Source of the DNA: Osedax fenrisi
Taxonomy: Eukaryota > Annelida > Polychaeta > Sabellida > Siboglinidae
DNA length: 64,000 nt
Direction of reading: 5' to 3'
Assembly: GCA_964019155.1 (NCBI GenBank)
Contig: CAXHSG010000197.1
Location: 868,001 to 932,000, forward strand
Each line of letters begins with the position of its first letter. Position 1 is the first letter of the stretch. Positions 40,550 through 52,314 of this stretch are shown here, one piece after another. The translations under genes and the position numbers were made by a program. The notes below the pieces were generated by a model. It saw nothing but the letters and a program-made list of their open reading frames with translations, made no database searches and had not been told where the DNA came from.

Positions 40550-42639
40550 TAACTCTAGCTAACTCTAGCTAACTCTAGGTAACTTTAGCTAACTCTAGCT
40601 AACTCTAGGTAACTCTAGCTAACTTTAGTTAACTCTAGCTAACTCTAGCTAACTCTAGGTAACTTTAGCTAACTCTAGGTAACTTTAGCTAACTCTAGCT
40701 AACTCTAGCTAACTCTAGCTAACTCTAGCTAACTCTAGCTAACTCTAGCTAACTCTAGCTAACTCTAGCTAACTCTATGTAACTTTAGCTAACTCTAGCT
40801 AACTCTAGGTAACTCTAGGTAACTCTAACTAACTCTAGCTAACTCTAGGTAACTCTAGCTAACTCTAGGTAATTCTAGCTAACTCTAGGTAACTTTAGCT
40901 AACTCTAGCTAACTCTAGCTAACTCTAGGTAACTCTAGGTAACTCTAGCTAACTCTAGGTAACTATAGCTAACTTTAGCTAACTCTAGCTAACTCTAGGT
41001 AACTCTAGCTAACTTTAGCTAACTCTAGCTAACTCTAGGTAACTTTAGCTAACTCTAGCTAACTCTAGCTAACTCTAGCTAACTCTAGCTAACTCTAGCT
41101 AACTCTAGCTAACTCTAGCTAACTCTAGCTAACTCTATGTAACTTTAGCTAACTCTAGCTAACTCTAGGTAATTCTAGCTAACTTTAGCTAACTCTAGCT
41201 AACTCTAGCTAACTCTAGGTAACTTTAGCTAACTCTAGGTAACTCTAGCTAACTCTAGGTAACTTTAGCTAACTCTAGCTAACTCTAGGTAACTTTAGCT
41301 AACTCTAGCTAACTCTAGGTAACTCTAGCTAACTTTAGCTAACTCTAGCTAACTCTAGCTAACTCTAGGTAATTCTAGCTTACTCTAGCTAACTCTAGCT
41401 AACTCTAGCTAACTCTAGGTAACTCTAGGTAACTCTAGCTAACTCTAGCTAACTCTATCTAACTCTAGCTAACTCTAGGTAACTCTAGTTAACTCTAGCT
41501 AACTCTAGGTAACTCTAGGTAACTCTAGATAACTCTAGTTAACTCTAGCTAACTCTAGGTAACTCTAGCTAACTTTAGCTAACTCTAGGTAACTCTAGGT
41601 AACTCTAGCTAACTCTAGGTAACTTTAGCTAACTCTAGCTAACTTTAGCTAAATCTAGGTAACTTTAGCTAACTCAAGGTAACTCTAGGTAATTCTAGCT
41701 AACTTTAGCTAACTCTAGCTAACTCTAGGTAACTTTAGCTAACTCTAGCTAACTCTAGGTAATTCTAGGTAATTCTAGCTAACTTTAGCTAACTCTAGAT
41801 AACTCTAGCTAACTCTAGCTAACTCTAGGTAACTTTAGCTAACTCTAGCTAACTCTAGCTAACTCTAGCTAACTCTAGCTAACTCTAGCTAACTCTAGCT
41901 AACTCTAGGTAACTTTAGCTAACTCTAGCTAACTCTAGGTAACTCTAGCTAACTTTAGTTAACTCTAGCTAACTCTAGCTAACTCTAGGTAACTTTAGCT
42001 AACTCTAAGTAACTTTAGCTAACTCTAGCTAACTCTAGCTAACTCTAGCTAACTCTAGCTAACTCTAGCTAACTCTAGCTAACTCTAGCTAACTCTAGCT
42101 AACTCTATGTAACTTTAGCTAACTCTAGCTAACTCTAGGTAACTCTAGGTAACTCTAACTAACTCTAGCTAACTCTAGGTAACTCTAGCTAACTCTAGGT
42201 AATTCTAGCTAACTCTAGGTAACTTTAGCTAACTCTAGCTAACTCTAGCTAACTCTAGGTAACTCTAGGTAACTCTAGCTAACTCTAGGTAACTATAGCT
42301 AACTTTAGCTAACTCTAGCTAACTCTAGGTAACTCTAGCTAACTTTAGCTAACTCTAGCTAACTCTAGGTAACTTTAGCTAACTCTAGCTAACTCTAGCT
42401 AACTCTAGCTAACTCTAGCTAACTCTAGCTAACTCTAGCTAACTCTAGCTAACTCTAGCTAACTCTATGTAACTTTAGCTAACTCTAGCTAACTCTAGGT
42501 AATTCTAGCTAACTTTAGCTAACTCTAGCTAACTCTAGCTAACTCTAGGTAACTTTAGCTAACTCTAGGTAACTCTAGCTAACTCTAGGTAACTTTAGCT
42601 AACTCTAGCTAACTCTAGGTAACTTTAGCTAACTCTAGC
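40010..42639 (+). repeat. 1,330-bp direct tandem duplication
   Basis: Positions 40010-41309 match 41340-42639. TTACTCTAGC (40050 and 41380), TAACTCAAGG (40340 and 41670) and TAACTCTATG (40770 and 42100; 41130 and 42460) are all 1,330 apart. The difference I found is TAACTCTAAG at 42000 against TAACTCTAGG at 40670. No 9-base unit lies in this 6.9-kb interval (38571 to 45470). The TAACTCAAGG at 41670 is the last of its kind in the window. Confidence 0.9.
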
Positions 42640-44069
42640 TAACTCTATGTAACTTTAGCTAACTCTAGCTAACTCTAGCTAACTTTAGCTAACTCTAGCT
42701 AACTCTAGGTAACTCTAGCTAACTTTAGCTAACTCTAGCTAACTCTAGGTAACTCTAGCTAAATTTAGCTAACTCTAGCTAACTCTAGCTAACTCTAGGT
42801 AATTCTAGCTTACTCTAGCTAACTCTAGCTAACTCTAGCTAACTCTAGCTAACTCTAGCTAACTCTATGTAACTTTAGCTAACTCTAGCTAACTCTATGT
42901 AACTTTAGCTAACTCTAGCTAACTCTAGCTAACTTTAGCTAACTCTAGCTAACTCTAGGTAACTCTAGCTAACTTTAGCTAACTCTAGATAACTCTAGGT
43001 AACTCTAGCTAAATTTAGCTAACTCTATCTAACTCTAGCTAACTCTAGGTAACTCTAGTTAACTCTAGCTAACTCTAGGTAACTCTAGGTAACTCTAGAT
43101 AACTCTAGTTAACTCTAGCTAACTCTAGGTAACTCTAGCTAACTTTAGCTAACTCTAGGTAACTCTAGGTAACTCTAGCTAACTCTAGTTAACTCTAGCT
43201 AACTCTAGCTAACTCTAGCTAACTTTAGCTAACTTTAGCTAACACTAGCTAACTCTAGGTAACTCTAGCTAACTTTAGCCTACTCTAGCTAACTCTAGCT
43301 AACTCTAGCTAACTCTATGTAACTCTAGCTAACTTTAGCTAACTCTAGCTGACTCTAGCTAATTCTAGGTAACTCTAGCTAACTCTAGCTAACTCTAGGT
43401 AACTCTAGGTAACTCTAGGTAACTCTAGGTAACTCTAGCTAACTCTAGCTAACTCTAGGTAACTTTAGCTAACTCTAGCTAACTCTAGGTAACTATAGGT
43501 AATTCTAGCTAACTTTAGCTAACTCTAGGTAACTCTAGGTAACTCTAGCTAACTCTAGCTAACTCTAGCTAACTCTAGGTAACTCTAACTAACTCTAGCT
43601 AACTCTAGGTAACTCTAGCTAACTCTAGGTAATTCTAGCTAACTCTAGGTAACTTTAGCTAACTCTAGCTAACTCTAGCTAACTCTAGGTAACTCTAGGT
43701 AACTCTAGGTAACTCTAGGTAACTCTAGCTAACTCTAGCTAACTCTAGCTAACTCTAGCTAACTTTAGCTAACTCTAGCTAACTCTAGCTAACTCTAGCT
43801 AACTTTAGCTAACTCTAACTAACTCTAGCTAACTCTAGCTAACTCTAGGTAACTCTAGCTAACTTTAGCTAACTCTAGCTAACTCTAGCTAACTCTAGCT
43901 AACTCTAGCTAACTCTAGGTAACTCTAGCTAACTTTAGCTAACTCTAGCTAACTCTAGCTAATTCTAGGTAACTCTAGCTAACTCTAGCTAACTCTAGGT
44001 AACTCTATCTAACTCTAGCTAACTTTAGCTAACACTAGGTAACTCTAGCTAACTCTAGGTAACTCTAGC
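42640..44069 (+). repeat. Transition stretch between left and right variant domains
   Basis: Units remain in register. TAACTCTATG modules typical of the left domain end near 42,900. The first TGACTCTAGC, typical of the right domain, is at 43350. TAACACTAGC at 43240 and TAACACTAGG near 44030 are rare variants found here. Two adjacent class c units at 43220-43239 match similar pairs near 48,240, 51,580 and 53,780 to the right and 3,510 and 4,560 to the left. Confidence 0.7.
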
Positions 44070-47067
44070 TAACTCTAGCTAATTTTAGCTAACTCTAGGT
44101 AACTCTAGCTAACTATAGCTAACTCTAGCTAACTCTAGCTAACTCTAGCTAACTCTAGGTAAATCTAGCTAACTTTAGCTAACTCTAGCTTACTCTAGCT
44201 AACTCTAGCTAACTTTAGCTAACTCTAGCTAACTTTAGCTAACTCTAGGTAACTCTAGGTAACTCTAGCTAACTCTAGCTAACTCTAGCTAACTCTAGCT
44301 AACTCTATGTAACTCTAGGTAACTCTAGCTAACTCTAGCTAACTCTAGGTAACTCTAGCTAACTCTAGCTAACTTTAGCTAACTCTAGCTAACTCTAGCT
44401 AACTCTAGCTAACTCTAGCTAACTCTAGCTAATTCTAGGTAACTCTAGCTAACTCTAGCTAACTCTAGCTAACTCTAGCTAACTATAGGTAACTCTAGGT
44501 AACTCTAGGTAACTCTAGGTAACTCTAGGTAACTCTAGCTAACTCTAGCTAACTCTAGCTAACTCTAGCTAACTCTAGCTAACTCTAGCTAACTCTAGCT
44601 AACTTTAGCTAACTCTAGCTAATTCTAGCTAACTCTAGGTAACTCTAGGTAACTCTAGTTAACTCTAGCTAACTCTAGGTAACTCTAGTTAACTCTAGCT
44701 AACTCTAGGTAACTCTAGCTAACTCTAGCTAACTCTAGCTAACTCTAGATAACTTTAGATAACTCTAGCTAACTCTAGGTAACTCTAGCTAACTTTAGCT
44801 AACTCTAGCTAACTCTAGCTAACTTTAGCTAACTCTAGCTAACTCTAGCTAACTCTAGGTAATTTTAGCTAACTCTAGCTAACTCTAGCTAACTCTAGGT
44901 AACTCTAGCTAACTTTAGCTAACTCTAGCTAACTCTAGGTAACTCTATCTAACTTTAGCTAACTCTAGTTAACTCTAGGTAACTCTAGCTAACTTTAGCT
45001 AACTCTAGCTAACTCTAGGTAAATCTAGCTAATTTTAGCTAACTATAGCTAACTCTAGCTAACTCTAGGTAATTCTAGGTAACTCTAGCTAACTTTAGCT
45101 AACTCTAGCTAACTCTAGCTAACTCTAGCTAACTCTAGGTAACTCTAGGTAACTCTAGGTAACTCTAGGTAACTCTAGGTAACTCTAGCTAACTCTAGCT
45201 AACTCTAGCTAACTATAGGTAACTCTAGCTAACTCTAGCTAACTCTAGCTAACTCTAGGTAACTTTAGCTAACTCTAGCTAACTCTAGGTAACTCTAGCT
45301 AACTTTAGCTAACTCTAGCTAACTCTAGGTAACTCTAGCTAACTTTAGCTAACTCTAGCTAACTCTAGCTAACTCTAGGTAATTCTAGCTTACTCTAGCT
45401 AACTCTAGCTAACTCTAGCTAACTCTAGGTAACTCTAGGTAACTCTAGCTAACTTTAGCTAACTCTAGCTAATTTAGCTAACTCTAGCTAACTCTAGCTA
45501 ACTCTAGGTAACTCTAGGTAACTCTAGGTAACTCTAGGTAACTCTAGCTAACTCTAGCTAACTCTAGGTAACTCTAGCTAACTTTAGCTAACTCTAGGTA
45601 ACTCTAGCTAACTATAGCTAACTCTAGCTAACTCTAGCTAACTCTAGCTAACTCTAGGTAAATCTAGCTAACTTTAGCTAACTCTAGCTTACTCTAGCTA
45701 ACTCTAGCTAACTTTAGCTAACTCTAGCTAACTTTAGCTAACTCTAGGTAACTCTAGGTAACTCTAGCTAACTCTAGCTAACTCTAGCTAACTCTAGCTA
45801 ACTCTATGTAACTCTAGGTAACTCTAGCTAACTCTAGCTAACTCTAGGTAACTCTAGCTAACTCTAGCTAACTTTAGCTAACTCTAGCTAACTCTAGCTA
45901 ACTCTAGCTAACTCTAGCTAACTCTAGCTAATTCTAGGTAACTCTAGCTAACTCTAGCTAACTCTAGCTAACTCTAGCTAACTATAGGTAACTCTAGGTA
46001 ACTCTAGGTAACTCTAGGTAACTCTAGGTAACTCTAGCTAACTCTAGCTAACTCTAGCTAACTCTAGCTAACTCTAGCTAACTCTAGCTAACTCTAGCTA
46101 ACTTTAGCTAACTCTAGCTAATTCTAGCTAACTCTAGGTAACTCTAGGTAACTCTAGTTAACTCTAGCTAACTCTAGGTAACTCTAGTTAACTCTAGCTA
46201 ACTCTAGGTAACTCTAGCTAACTCTAGCTAACTCTAGCTAACTCTAGATAACTTTAGATAACTCTAGCTAACTCTAGGTAACTCTAGCTAACTTTAGCTA
46301 ACTCTAGCTAACTCTAGCTAACTTTAGCTAACTCTAGCTAACTCTAGCTAACTCTAGGTAATTTTAGCTAACTCTAGCTAACTCTAGCTAACTCTAGGTA
46401 ACTCTAGCTAACTTTAGCTAACTCTAGCTAACTCTAGGTAACTCTATCTAACTTTAGCTAACTCTAGTTAACTCTAGGTAACTCTAGCTAACTTTAGCTA
46501 ACTCTAGCTAACTCTAGGTAAATCTAGCTAATTTTAGCTAACTATAGCTAACTCTAGCTAACTCTAGGTAACTCTAGGTAACTCTAGCTAACTTTAGCTA
46601 ACTCTAGCTAACTCTAGCTAACTCTAGCTAACTCTAGGTAACTCTAGGTAACTCTAGGTAACTCTAGGTAACTCTAGGTAACTCTAGCTAACTCTAGCTA
46701 ACTCTAGCTAACTATAGGTAACTCTAGCTAACTCTAGCTAACTCTAGCTAACTCTAGGTAACTTTAGCTAACTCTAGCTAACTCTAGGTAACTCTAGCTA
46801 ACTTTAGCTAACTCTAGCTAACTCTAGGTAACTCTAGCTAACTTTAGCTAACTCTAGCTAACTCTAGCTAACTCTAGGTAATTCTAGCTTACTCTAGCTA
46901 ACTCTAGCTAACTCTAGCTAACTCTAGGTAACTCTAGGTAACTCTAGCTAACTTTAGCTAACTCTAGCTAATTTAGCTAACTCTAGCTAACTCTAGCTAA
47001 CTCTAGGTAACTCTAGGTAACTCTAGGTAACTCTAGGTAACTCTAGCTAACTCTAGCTAACTCTAGG
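44070..47067 (+). repeat. 1,499-bp direct tandem duplication
   Basis: Copy one is 44070-45568 and copy two is 45569-47067, with no gap. The offset is 149 full units plus one 9-base unit (45470 and 46969), which explains the odd length. TTACTCTAGC (44190 and 45689) and the pair TAATTTTAGC, TAACTATAGC (45030 and 46529) confirm it. Differences seen are TAATTTTAGC at 44080 against TAACTTTAGC at 45579, and TAATTCTAGG near 45070 against a plain b unit. Confidence 0.9.
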
Positions 47068-50000
47068 TAACTTTAGCTAACTCTAGCTAACTCTAGGTAA
47101 CTCTAGGTAACTCTAACTAACTCTAGCTAACTCTAGGTAACTCTAGCTAACTCTAGGTAATTCTAGCTAACTCTAGGTAACTTTAGCTAACTCTAGCTAA
47201 CTCTAGCTAACTCTAGGTAACTCTAGGTAACTCTAGCTAACTCTAGGTAACTCTAGCTAACTCTAGCTAACTCTAGGTAACTCTAGGTAACTCTAGCTAA
47301 CTCTAGGTAACTTTAGCTAACTCTAGGTAACTCTAGCTAACTCTAGGTAACTTTAGCTAACTCTAGCTAACTCTAGGTAACTTTAGCTAACTCTAGCTAA
47401 CTCTAGCTAACTTTAGCTAACTCTAGCTAACTCTAGGTAATTCTAGCTTACTCTAGCTAACTCTAGCTAACTCTAGCTAACTCTAGGTAACTCTAGGTAA
47501 CTCTAGCTAACTTTAGCTAACTCTAGCTAATTTAGCTAACTCTAGCTAACTCTAGCTAACTCTAGCTAACTCTAGCTAACTCTAGCTAACTCTAGCTAAC
47601 TCTAGCTAACTCTAGCTAACTCTATGTAACTTTAGCTAACTCTAGCTAACTCTAGGTAATTCTAGCTAACTTTAGCTAACTCTAGCTAACTCTAGCTAAC
47701 TCTAGGTAACTTTAGCTAACTCTAGGTAACTCTAGCTAACTCTAGGTAACTTTAGCTAACTCTAGCTAACTCTAGGTAACTTTAGCTAACTCTAGCTAAC
47801 TCTATGTAACTTTAGCTAACTCTAGCTAACTCTAGCTAACTTTAGCTAACTCTAGCTAACTCTAGGTAACTCTAGCTAACTTTAGCTAACTCTAGCTAAC
47901 TCTAGGTAACTCTAGCTAAATTTAGCTAACTCTAGCTAACTCTAGCTAACTCTAGGTAATTCTAGCTTACTCTAGCTAACTCTAGCTAACTCTAGCTAAC
48001 TCTAGGTAACTCTAGGTAACTCTAGCTAACTCTAGCTAACTCTATCTAACTCTAGCTAACTCTAGGTAACTCTAGTTAACTCTAGCTAACTCTAGGTAAC
48101 TCTAGGTAACTCTAGATAACTCTAGTTAACTCTAGCTAACTCTAGGTAACTCTAGCTAACTTTAGCTAACTCTAGGTAACTCTAGGTAACTCTAGCTAAC
48201 TCTAGTTAACTCTAGCTAACTCTAGCTAACTCTAGCTAACTTTAGCTAACTTTAGCTAACTCTAGCTAACTCTAGGTAACTCTAGCTAACTTTAGCTAAC
48301 TCTAGCTAACTCTAGCTAACTCTAGCTAACTCTAGGTAACTCTAGCTAACTTTAGCTAACTCTAGCTGACTCTAGCTAATTCTAGGTAACTCTAGCTAAC
48401 TCTAGCTAACTCTAGGTAACTCTAGGTAACTCTAGGTAACTCTAGGTAACTCTAGCTAACTCTAGCTAACTCTAGGTAACTTTAGCTAACTCTAGCTAAC
48501 TCTAGGTAACTATAGGTAATTCTAGCTAACTTTAGCTAACTCTAGGTAACTATAGGTAATTCTAGCTAACTTTAGCTAACTCTAGGTAACTCTAGGTAAC
48601 TCTAGCTAACTCTAGCTAACTCTAGCTAACTCTAGGTAACTCTAACTAACTCTAGCTAACTCTAGGTAACTCTAGCTAACTCTAGGTAATTCTAGCTAAC
48701 TCTAGGTAACTTTAGCTAACTCTAGCTAACTCTAGCTAACTCTAGGTAACTCTAGGTAACTCTAGGTAACTCTAGGTAACTCTAGCTAACTCTAGCTAAC
48801 TTTAGCTAACTCTAGCTAACTCTAGCTAACTCTAGCTAACTTTAGCTAACTCTAACTAACTCTAGCTAACTCTAGCTAACTCTAGGTAACTCTAGCTAAC
48901 TTTAGCTAACTCTAGCTAACTCTAGGTAACTCTAGCTAACTTTAGCTAACTCTAGCTAACTCTAGCTAACTCTAGCTAACTCTAGGTAACTCTAGCTAAC
49001 TTTAGCTAACTCTAGCTTACTCTAGCTAACTCTAGCTAACTTTAGCTAACTCTAGCTAACTTTAGCTAACTCTAGGTAACTCTAGGTAACTCTAGCTAAC
49101 TCTAGCTAACTCTAGCTAACTCTAGCTAACTCTATGTAACTCTAGGTAACTCTAGCTAACTCTAGCTAACTCTAGGTAACTCTAGCTAACTCTAGCTAAC
49201 TTTAGCTAACTCTAGCTAACTCTAGCTAACTCTAGCTAACTCTAGCTAACTCTAGCTAACTCTAGCTAATTCTAGGTAACTCTAGCTAACTCTAGCTAAC
49301 TCTAGCTAACTCTAGCTAACTATAGGTAACTCTAGGTAACTCTAGGTAACTCTAGGTAACTCTAGGTAACTCTAGCTAACTCTAGCTAACTCTAGCTAAC
49401 TCTAGCTAACTCTAGCTAACTCTAGCTAACTCTAGCTAACTTTAGCTAACTCTAGCTAATTCTAGCTAACTCTAGGTAACTCTAGGTAACTCTAGTTAAC
49501 TCTAGCTAACTCTAGGTAACTCTAGTTAACTCTAGCTAACTCTAGGTAACTCTAGCTAACTCTAGCTAACTCTAGCTAACTCTAGATAACTTTAGATAAC
49601 TCTAGCTAACTCTAGGTAACTCTAGCTAACTTTAGCTAACTCTAGCTAACTCTAGCTAACTTTAGCTAACTCTAGCTAACTCTAGCTAACTCTAGGTAAT
49701 TTTAGCTAACTCTAGCTAACTCTAGCTAACTCTAGGTAACTCTAGCTAACTTTAGCTAACTCTAGCTAACTCTAGGTAACTCTATCTAACTTTAGCTAAC
49801 TCTAGTTAACTCTAGGTAACTCTAGCTAACTTTAGCTAACTCTAGCTAACTCTAGGTAAATCTAGCTAATTTTAGCTAACTATAGCTAACTCTAGCTAAC
49901 TCTAGGTAACTCTAGGTAACTCTAGCTAACTTTAGCTAACTCTAGCTAACTCTAGCTAACTCTAGCTAACTCTAGGTAACTCTAGGTAACTCTAGGTAAC

Positions 50001-52314
50001 TCTAGGTAACTCTAGGTAACTTTAGCTAACTCTAGCTAACTCTAGCTAACTATAGGTAACTCTAGCTAACTCTAGCTAACTCTAGCTAACTCTAGGTAAC
50101 TTTAGCTAACTCTAGCTAACTCTAGGTAACTCTAGCTAACTTTAGCTAACTCTAGCTAACTCTAGGTAACTCTAGCTAACTTTAGCTAACTCTAGCTAAC
50201 TCTAGCTAACTCTAGGTAATTCTAGCTTACTCTAGCTAACTCTAGCTAACTCTAGCTAACTCTAGGTAACTCTAGGTAACTCTAGCTAACTTTAGCTAAC
50301 TCTAGCTAATTTAGCTAACTCTAGCTAACTCTAGCTAACTCTAGGTAACTCTAGGTAACTCTAGGTAACTCTAGGTAACTCTAGCTAACTCTAGCTAACT
50401 CTAGGTAACTTTAGCTAACTCTAGCTAACTCTAGGTAACTCTAGGTAACTCTAACTAACTCTAGCTAACTCTAGGTAACTCTAGCTAACTCTAGGTAATT
50501 CTAGCTAACTCTAGGTAACTTTAGCTAACTCTAGCTAACTCTAGCTAACTCTAGGTAACTCTAGGTAACTCTAGCTAACTCTAGGTAACTCTAGCTAACT
50601 CTAGCTAACTCTAGGTAACTCTAGGTAACTCTAGCTAACTCTAGGTAACTTTAGCTAACTCTAGGTAACTCTAGCTAACTCTAGGTAACTTTAGCTAACT
50701 CTAGCTAACTCTAGGTAACTTTAGCTAACTCTAGCTAACTCTAGCTAACTTTAGCTAACTCTAGCTAACTCTAGGTAATTCTAGCTTACTCTAGCTAACT
50801 CTAGCTAACTCTAGCTAACTCTAGGTAACTCTAGGTAACTCTAGCTAACTTTAGCTAACTCTAGCTAATTTAGCTAACTCTAGCTAACTCTAGCTAACTC
50901 TAGCTAACTCTAGCTAACTCTAGCTAACTCTAGCTAACTCTAGCTAACTCTAGCTAACTCTATGTAACTTTAGCTAACTCTAGCTAACTCTAGGTAATTC
51001 TAGCTAACTTTAGCTAACTCTAGCTAACTCTAGCTAACTCTAGGTAACTTTAGCTAACTCTAGGTAACTCTAGCTAACTCTAGGTAACTTTAGCTAACTC
51101 TAGCTAACTCTAGGTAACTTTAGCTAACTCTAGCTAACTCTATGTAACTTTAGCTAACTCTAGCTAACTCTAGCTAACTTTAGCTAACTCTAGCTAACTC
51201 TAGGTAACTCTAGCTAACTTTAGCTAACTCTAGCTAACTCTAGGTAACTCTAGCTAAATTTAGCTAACTCTAGCTAACTCTAGCTAACTCTAGGTAATTC
51301 TAGCTTACTCTAGCTAACTCTAGCTAACTCTAGCTAACTCTAGGTAACTCTAGGTAACTCTAGCTAACTCTAGCTAACTCTATCTAACTCTAGCTAACTC
51401 TAGGTAACTCTAGTTAACTCTAGCTAACTCTAGGTAACTCTAGGTAACTCTAGATAACTCTAGTTAACTCTAGCTAACTCTAGGTAACTCTAGCTAACTT
51501 TAGCTAACTCTAGGTAACTCTAGGTAACTCTAGCTAACTCTAGTTAACTCTAGCTAACTCTAGCTAACTCTAGCTAACTTTAGCTAACTTTAGCTAACTC
51601 TAGCTAACTCTAGGTAACTCTAGCTAACTTTAGCTAACTCTAGCTAACTCTAGCTAACTCTAGCTAACTCTAGGTAACTCTAGCTAACTTTAGCTAACTC
51701 TAGCTGACTCTAGCTAATTCTAGGTAACTCTAGCTAACTCTAGCTAACTCTAGGTAACTCTAGGTAACTCTAGGTAACTCTAGGTAACTCTAGCTAACTC
51801 TAGCTAACTCTAGGTAACTTTAGCTAACTCTAGCTAACTCTAGGTAACTATAGGTAATTCTAGCTAACTTTAGCTAACTCTAGGTAACTCTAGGTAACTC
51901 TAGCTAACTCTAGCTAACTCTAGCTAACTCTAGGTAACTCTAACTAACTCTAGCTAACTCTAGGTAACTCTAGCTAACTCTAGGTAATTCTAGCTAACTC
52001 TAGGTAACTTTAGCTAACTCTAGCTAACTCTAGCTAACTCTAGGTAACTCTAGGTAACTCTAGGTAACTCTAGGTAACTCTAGCTAACTCTAGCTAACTT
52101 TAGCTAACTCTAGCTAACTCTAGCTAACTCTAGCTAACTTTAGCTAACTCTAACTAACTCTAGCTAACTCTAGCTAACTCTAGGTAACTCTAGCTAACTT
52201 TAGCTAACTCTAGCTAACTCTAGGTAACTCTAGCTAACTTTAGCTAACTCTAGCTAACTCTAGCTAACTCTAGCTAACTCTAGGTAACTCTAGCTAACTT
52301 TAGCTAACTCTAGC
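45619..52314 (+). repeat. About 3,328-bp direct tandem duplication
   Basis: Copy one 45619-48946 is followed by copy two from 48947 to 52314. TTACTCTAGC lies at 45689 and 49017 (3,328). A run of five class a units near 45,880 has six members near 49,210, moving the offset to 3,338, seen for TAATTTTAGC (46529 and 49867), the 9-base units (46969/50307 and 47528/50866) and TGACTCTAGC (48367 and 51705). A 40-base local duplication near 48,510-48,590 occurs only in copy one, so TAACTCTAAC lies at 48637 and 51935 (3,298). All length differences are whole units. Confidence 0.88.
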
